Origin: JAKVKY01 sp964293585
Lineage (GTDB): Bacteria; Bacillota; Negativicutes; Acidaminococcales; Acidaminococcaceae
DNA: 7,897 bases
NCBI GenBank assembly: GCA_964293585.1
Contig: CAXYYS010000080.1
Location: 1 to 7,897, forward strand
Direction of reading: 5' to 3'
The position numbers were made by a program, and so were the translations under genes. Numbering within the stretch: the stretch's first letter is position 1; every line of letters begins with the position of its first letter. The notes beneath the pieces were generated by a model that worked only from the letters and a program-made list of their open reading frames with translations, was not told where the DNA came from and searched no databases. Below, in pieces: positions 6,186-7,897 of this stretch.

Positions 6186-6866
6186 TTATTTTTTCTGGCC
6201 GTAGTAAGCGTGGGGTCCGTGCTTGCGCGCAAAATGTTTATCCAGAACATACTCCGGCAGCGCCGCTTCCGGATTAAGCTGCAAAGTATGAAAAGCCATC
6301 CGGGCCACCGCTTCCAAAACTACCGCATGGTACACAGCCTCCGCCGCATCCTTGCCCCAGGTAAAAGGACCGTGGCCTGCCACCAGGATGGCGGAGACAA
6401 ATTCCTTCACATTTTCGCAAATCACTTTGCCCGTATTTAATTCGTAGTTCTCCGCCACTTCTTGTTCCGTCAGAGGACGTGTGCAGGGGACGGGGCCGTA
6501 AAAATAATCGGCGTGAGTGGTACCCAGGGCCGGAATCGTTTTGCCTGCCTGGGCAAAAATCGTGGCCCAGGTGGAATGGGTGTGTACCACGCCGCCCAGC
6601 TTGGGCAGCTGCCGGTACAATTCCAGATGGGTGTCCACATCCGAAGACGGACGCAGATTTCCTTCCACGGTGGCGCCGTTTTCCAAATTAACGATTACCA
6701 AATTAGCCGGTGTCAGTTCTTCATAAGGCACGCCGCTGGGTTTGATCACCACCAAGCCCGTGGCCCGGTCAATGCCGCTTACGTTGCCCCAGGTGTAGGT
6801 TACTAAACCCCGGGCCGGCAATTCCATGTTGGCTGCGTAAACCTGCTTGCGTAAAGTTTCTAACAT
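6186..6866 (-). CDS. araD: L-ribulose-5-phosphate 4-epimerase family protein (AraD/UlaF/SgbE type)
   Basis: A 226-residue class II aldolase-fold enzyme that converts L-ribulose 5-phosphate to D-xylulose 5-phosphate, closely following E. coli AraD (231 residues). The matches run through T-W-G-N-V-S (25-30), K-P-S-G-V (42-46), P-S-S-D (73-76), H-T-H-S (95-98), T-T-H-A-D-Y-F-Y-G (116-124), G-H-G-P-F-T-W-G (164-171) and K-H-G-P-H-A-Y-Y-G-Q at the end. Metal ligands D76, H95, H97 and H165 are present, as are the catalytic aspartate (D120) and C-terminal tyrosine (Y222). A stretch of about 6 residues before H165 is shorter than in E. coli. No araA, araB or ula genes are nearby, so arabinose, ascorbate and xylulose pathways cannot be told apart. 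ATG at 6866 has GTGAGGT about 6 bases upstream and a good promoter before it. The binding-protein gene follows after 110 bp and may be co-transcribed. Confidence 0.9.
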   Translation of the reverse strand: MLETLRKQVYAANMELPARGLVTYTWGNVSGIDRATGLVVIKPSGVPYEELTPANLVIVNLENGATVEGNLRPSSDVDTHLELYRQLPKLGGVVHTHSTWATIFAQAGKTIPALGTTHADYFYGPVPCTRPLTEQEVAENYELNTGKVICENVKEFVSAILVAGHGPFTWGKDAAEAVYHAVVLEAVARMAFHTLQLNPEAALPEYVLDKHFARKHGPHAYYGQKK

Positions 6867-6892
6867 GTTTTTACCTCACAATTTATATCTCA

Positions 6893-6921
6893 ATTTTAGC
6901 ATAGATTGCCGTCTTTGTATA
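6893..6921 (-). promoter_or_regulatory. Sigma-A promoter for the epimerase gene
   Basis: On the minus strand TATACA (6916-6921) and TAAAAT (6893-6898) are 17 bp apart, and TGC before the -10 makes it an extended -10 (TGnTAAAAT). Matches are 4 of 6 and 5 of 6. The predicted start is near 6886, about 20 bases before the ATG, leaving room for the ribosome binding site but no riboswitch. Confidence 0.55.
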
Positions 6922-7004
6922 GGTTAGAAGGCGCTGCGTATACTTTTGTCGCCGCCATTAACAGCAGTTGTTACGGTTATAAATCTTCCATCAATGAAAG
7001 CAGA

Positions 7005-7034
7005 TGCACAAAATATTCTGGCATATAGTATAAT
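7005..7034 (+). promoter_or_regulatory. Probable promoter for the broken exported-protein gene
   Basis: A perfect TATAAT (7029-7034) has TGCACA (7005-7010) 18 bp upstream, matching TTGACA at 4 of 6. It lies about 50 bases before the ATG at 7087, which has AGGAGG six bases upstream. Intact transcription and translation signals suggest recent inactivation of the gene, or that the breaks are sequencing errors. Confidence 0.5.
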
Positions 7035-7086
7035 ATTCCTATATAAACGCTAATTAGTACGCTAAGTATGATATAGGAGGCGCTTT

Positions 7087-7897
7087 ATGTCCGGCAAGAG
7101 AAAGTTTATGGTATTTTTAGTTCTGGTGGTAGCACTGATGTTAAGCAACCTGGCCAGCGCTGCGGCCCTTACGCCAAATGTGTATCCGTAGGGGACGGGG
7201 TGTTCCAGGTGGTGTATGATCCGCCCTCTGTGATCACCAGCGTTACCGAAGCCGTGGTGAACAGATATTTCGGTTATTGGAACAGCGTGGAAGATTTCTA
7301 CCTGGGTTCTTCCCGGGGCGCGGTACAGGAACCGGTGCTGGAAGTCAGCCTGGGTAACGGCTCCACGGTGCTGCCGGCTACGGCCATCCGTTTTGCCGTG
7401 AAGAATGTAAAATTCGGGAAACTGGTCATCAAGAGCCAGGACGGTCAGGTAGTTTATACGCAAAAAATCGCGGCCGGCGCAAGCCCGGCCTTTACACCCC
7501 GGCAGTTGGGACTGGCAGCCGGGCAGAAATACACCTGGAAGCTGGTAAACTGTTGCCGGAAGGCACGGTCTACCTGAGTTTTATAGCCTTCGAAGGCGAA
7601 GTCATGGCGTTGCTGTTGACCCCGGACGGCCAGGTGCATACGGTGGACATGGATGAGGTGCCTGCTTTAAATCAGAAGGTGCAGGCGTACCGGATCCTGC
7701 TTTCTTATCCGACGTTTTATAAACAGCAGCAGGTGCAGATGTTTCTATGGCAGGGCGCCGATCAGCAAGTAAAAGCGGCAGCGGCGGCGCCGGAACCGGG
7801 GGCACGCCGTCTGGAAAAGCCGGAAGAACTGCAGGCGGCCCGGCAAAAACTGGCGGCCTCTTTAGGAACGTCTTTGCTGGCTATTGGCGAGGTACTC
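7087..7897 (+). pseudogene. Exported protein gene broken by two frameshifts, truncated by window edge
   Basis: ATG at 7087, with AGGAGG six bases upstream, encodes a clear signal peptide: M-S-G-K-R-K-F, a long hydrophobic core, then N-L-A-S-A-A-A as cleavage region. The frame stops at TAG 7189-7191. Protein-like sequence continues in the next frame (V-S-V-G-D-G-V-F-Q-V-V-Y-D up to about 7540), rich in beta-type segments such as F-G-K-L-V-I-K-S-Q-D-G. That frame becomes nonsense and stops at TGA 7575-7577, while a third frame picks up as G-K-L-L-P-E-G-T-V-Y-L-S-F from about 7544 and stays open for 118 codons to the window end. Both breaks equal loss of one base (frames 1 to 0 to 2), so they do not cancel each other. 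The joined product would be an envelope or secreted protein of more than 265 residues; I do not recognise the family. Crossovers lie at roughly 7160-7190 and 7525-7575. Confidence 0.65.

Noticed and set aside
7542..7550. Possible programmed -1 frameshift signal (G-GTA-AAC) at the second break of the exported gene
   Set aside because: GGTAAAC is not a standard slippery heptamer, since the P-site tRNA would mispair after slipping, and the first break has no slippery sequence, so programmed recoding is not supported.

Overview
The window is about 7.9 kb of bacterial chromosome: compact, moderately GC-rich coding sequence with AT-rich gaps, Firmicutes-style AGGAGG ribosome binding sites, and a lipoprotein with a glycine run after the lipid cysteine. 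A standalone diiron (flavodiiron-type) protein, an aldo/keto reductase of the gut-anaerobe type and an AraD-type epimerase suggest an anaerobic, probably gut-associated Firmicute. The class Negativicutes is a plausible guess, not a demonstrated one. No rRNA, tRNA, CRISPR array, insertion sequence or phage gene was seen.

Left part (1-1702, all minus strand). A beta-lactamase-fold diiron protein without the usual flavodoxin domain (1001-1702) is followed by a small cupin (532-873) and a short DUF488/YeaO-like protein (238-504). The last two are closely spaced and probably share a promoter near 934-962. A hairpin with a U-tract at 76-111 can end this transcript. Positions 1-75 hold nothing I can assign, and 112-237 is AT-rich spacer.

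Middle part (1703-4958, plus strand). A divergent gap of 203 bp holds a MerR-type promoter (TTGACT, 19-bp spacer with a partial dyad, TATAAT) in front of an aldo/keto reductase (1906-3090), which ends at a strong terminator. Next comes a membrane protein with two zinc ribbons and about five membrane segments (3255-4886). It runs convergently into a terminator shared with the next block.

Right part. On the minus strand, an L-ribulose-5-phosphate 4-epimerase family gene (6186-6866, own promoter) precedes a lipoprotein solute-binding protein of the Fe(III)/sugar-phosphate/phosphonate type (5026-6075). No permease or ATPase gene lies beside it. From 7087 to the window end a plus-strand gene for an exported protein is broken by two frameshifts, so it is a pseudogene, an assembly error, or (less likely) a recoded gene.

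The genes look like several small housekeeping or stress units rather than one system. The diiron protein, cupin and MerR-controlled reductase fit oxygen, NO or aldehyde stress. The epimerase and binding protein may form a small pentose or sugar-acid uptake and use unit. I saw no convincing evidence of a wholly new multi-gene system. The most unusual items are the flavodoxin-less diiron protein, the reductase whose ferredoxin-like tail has lost its cysteines, and the twice-frameshifted exported gene.
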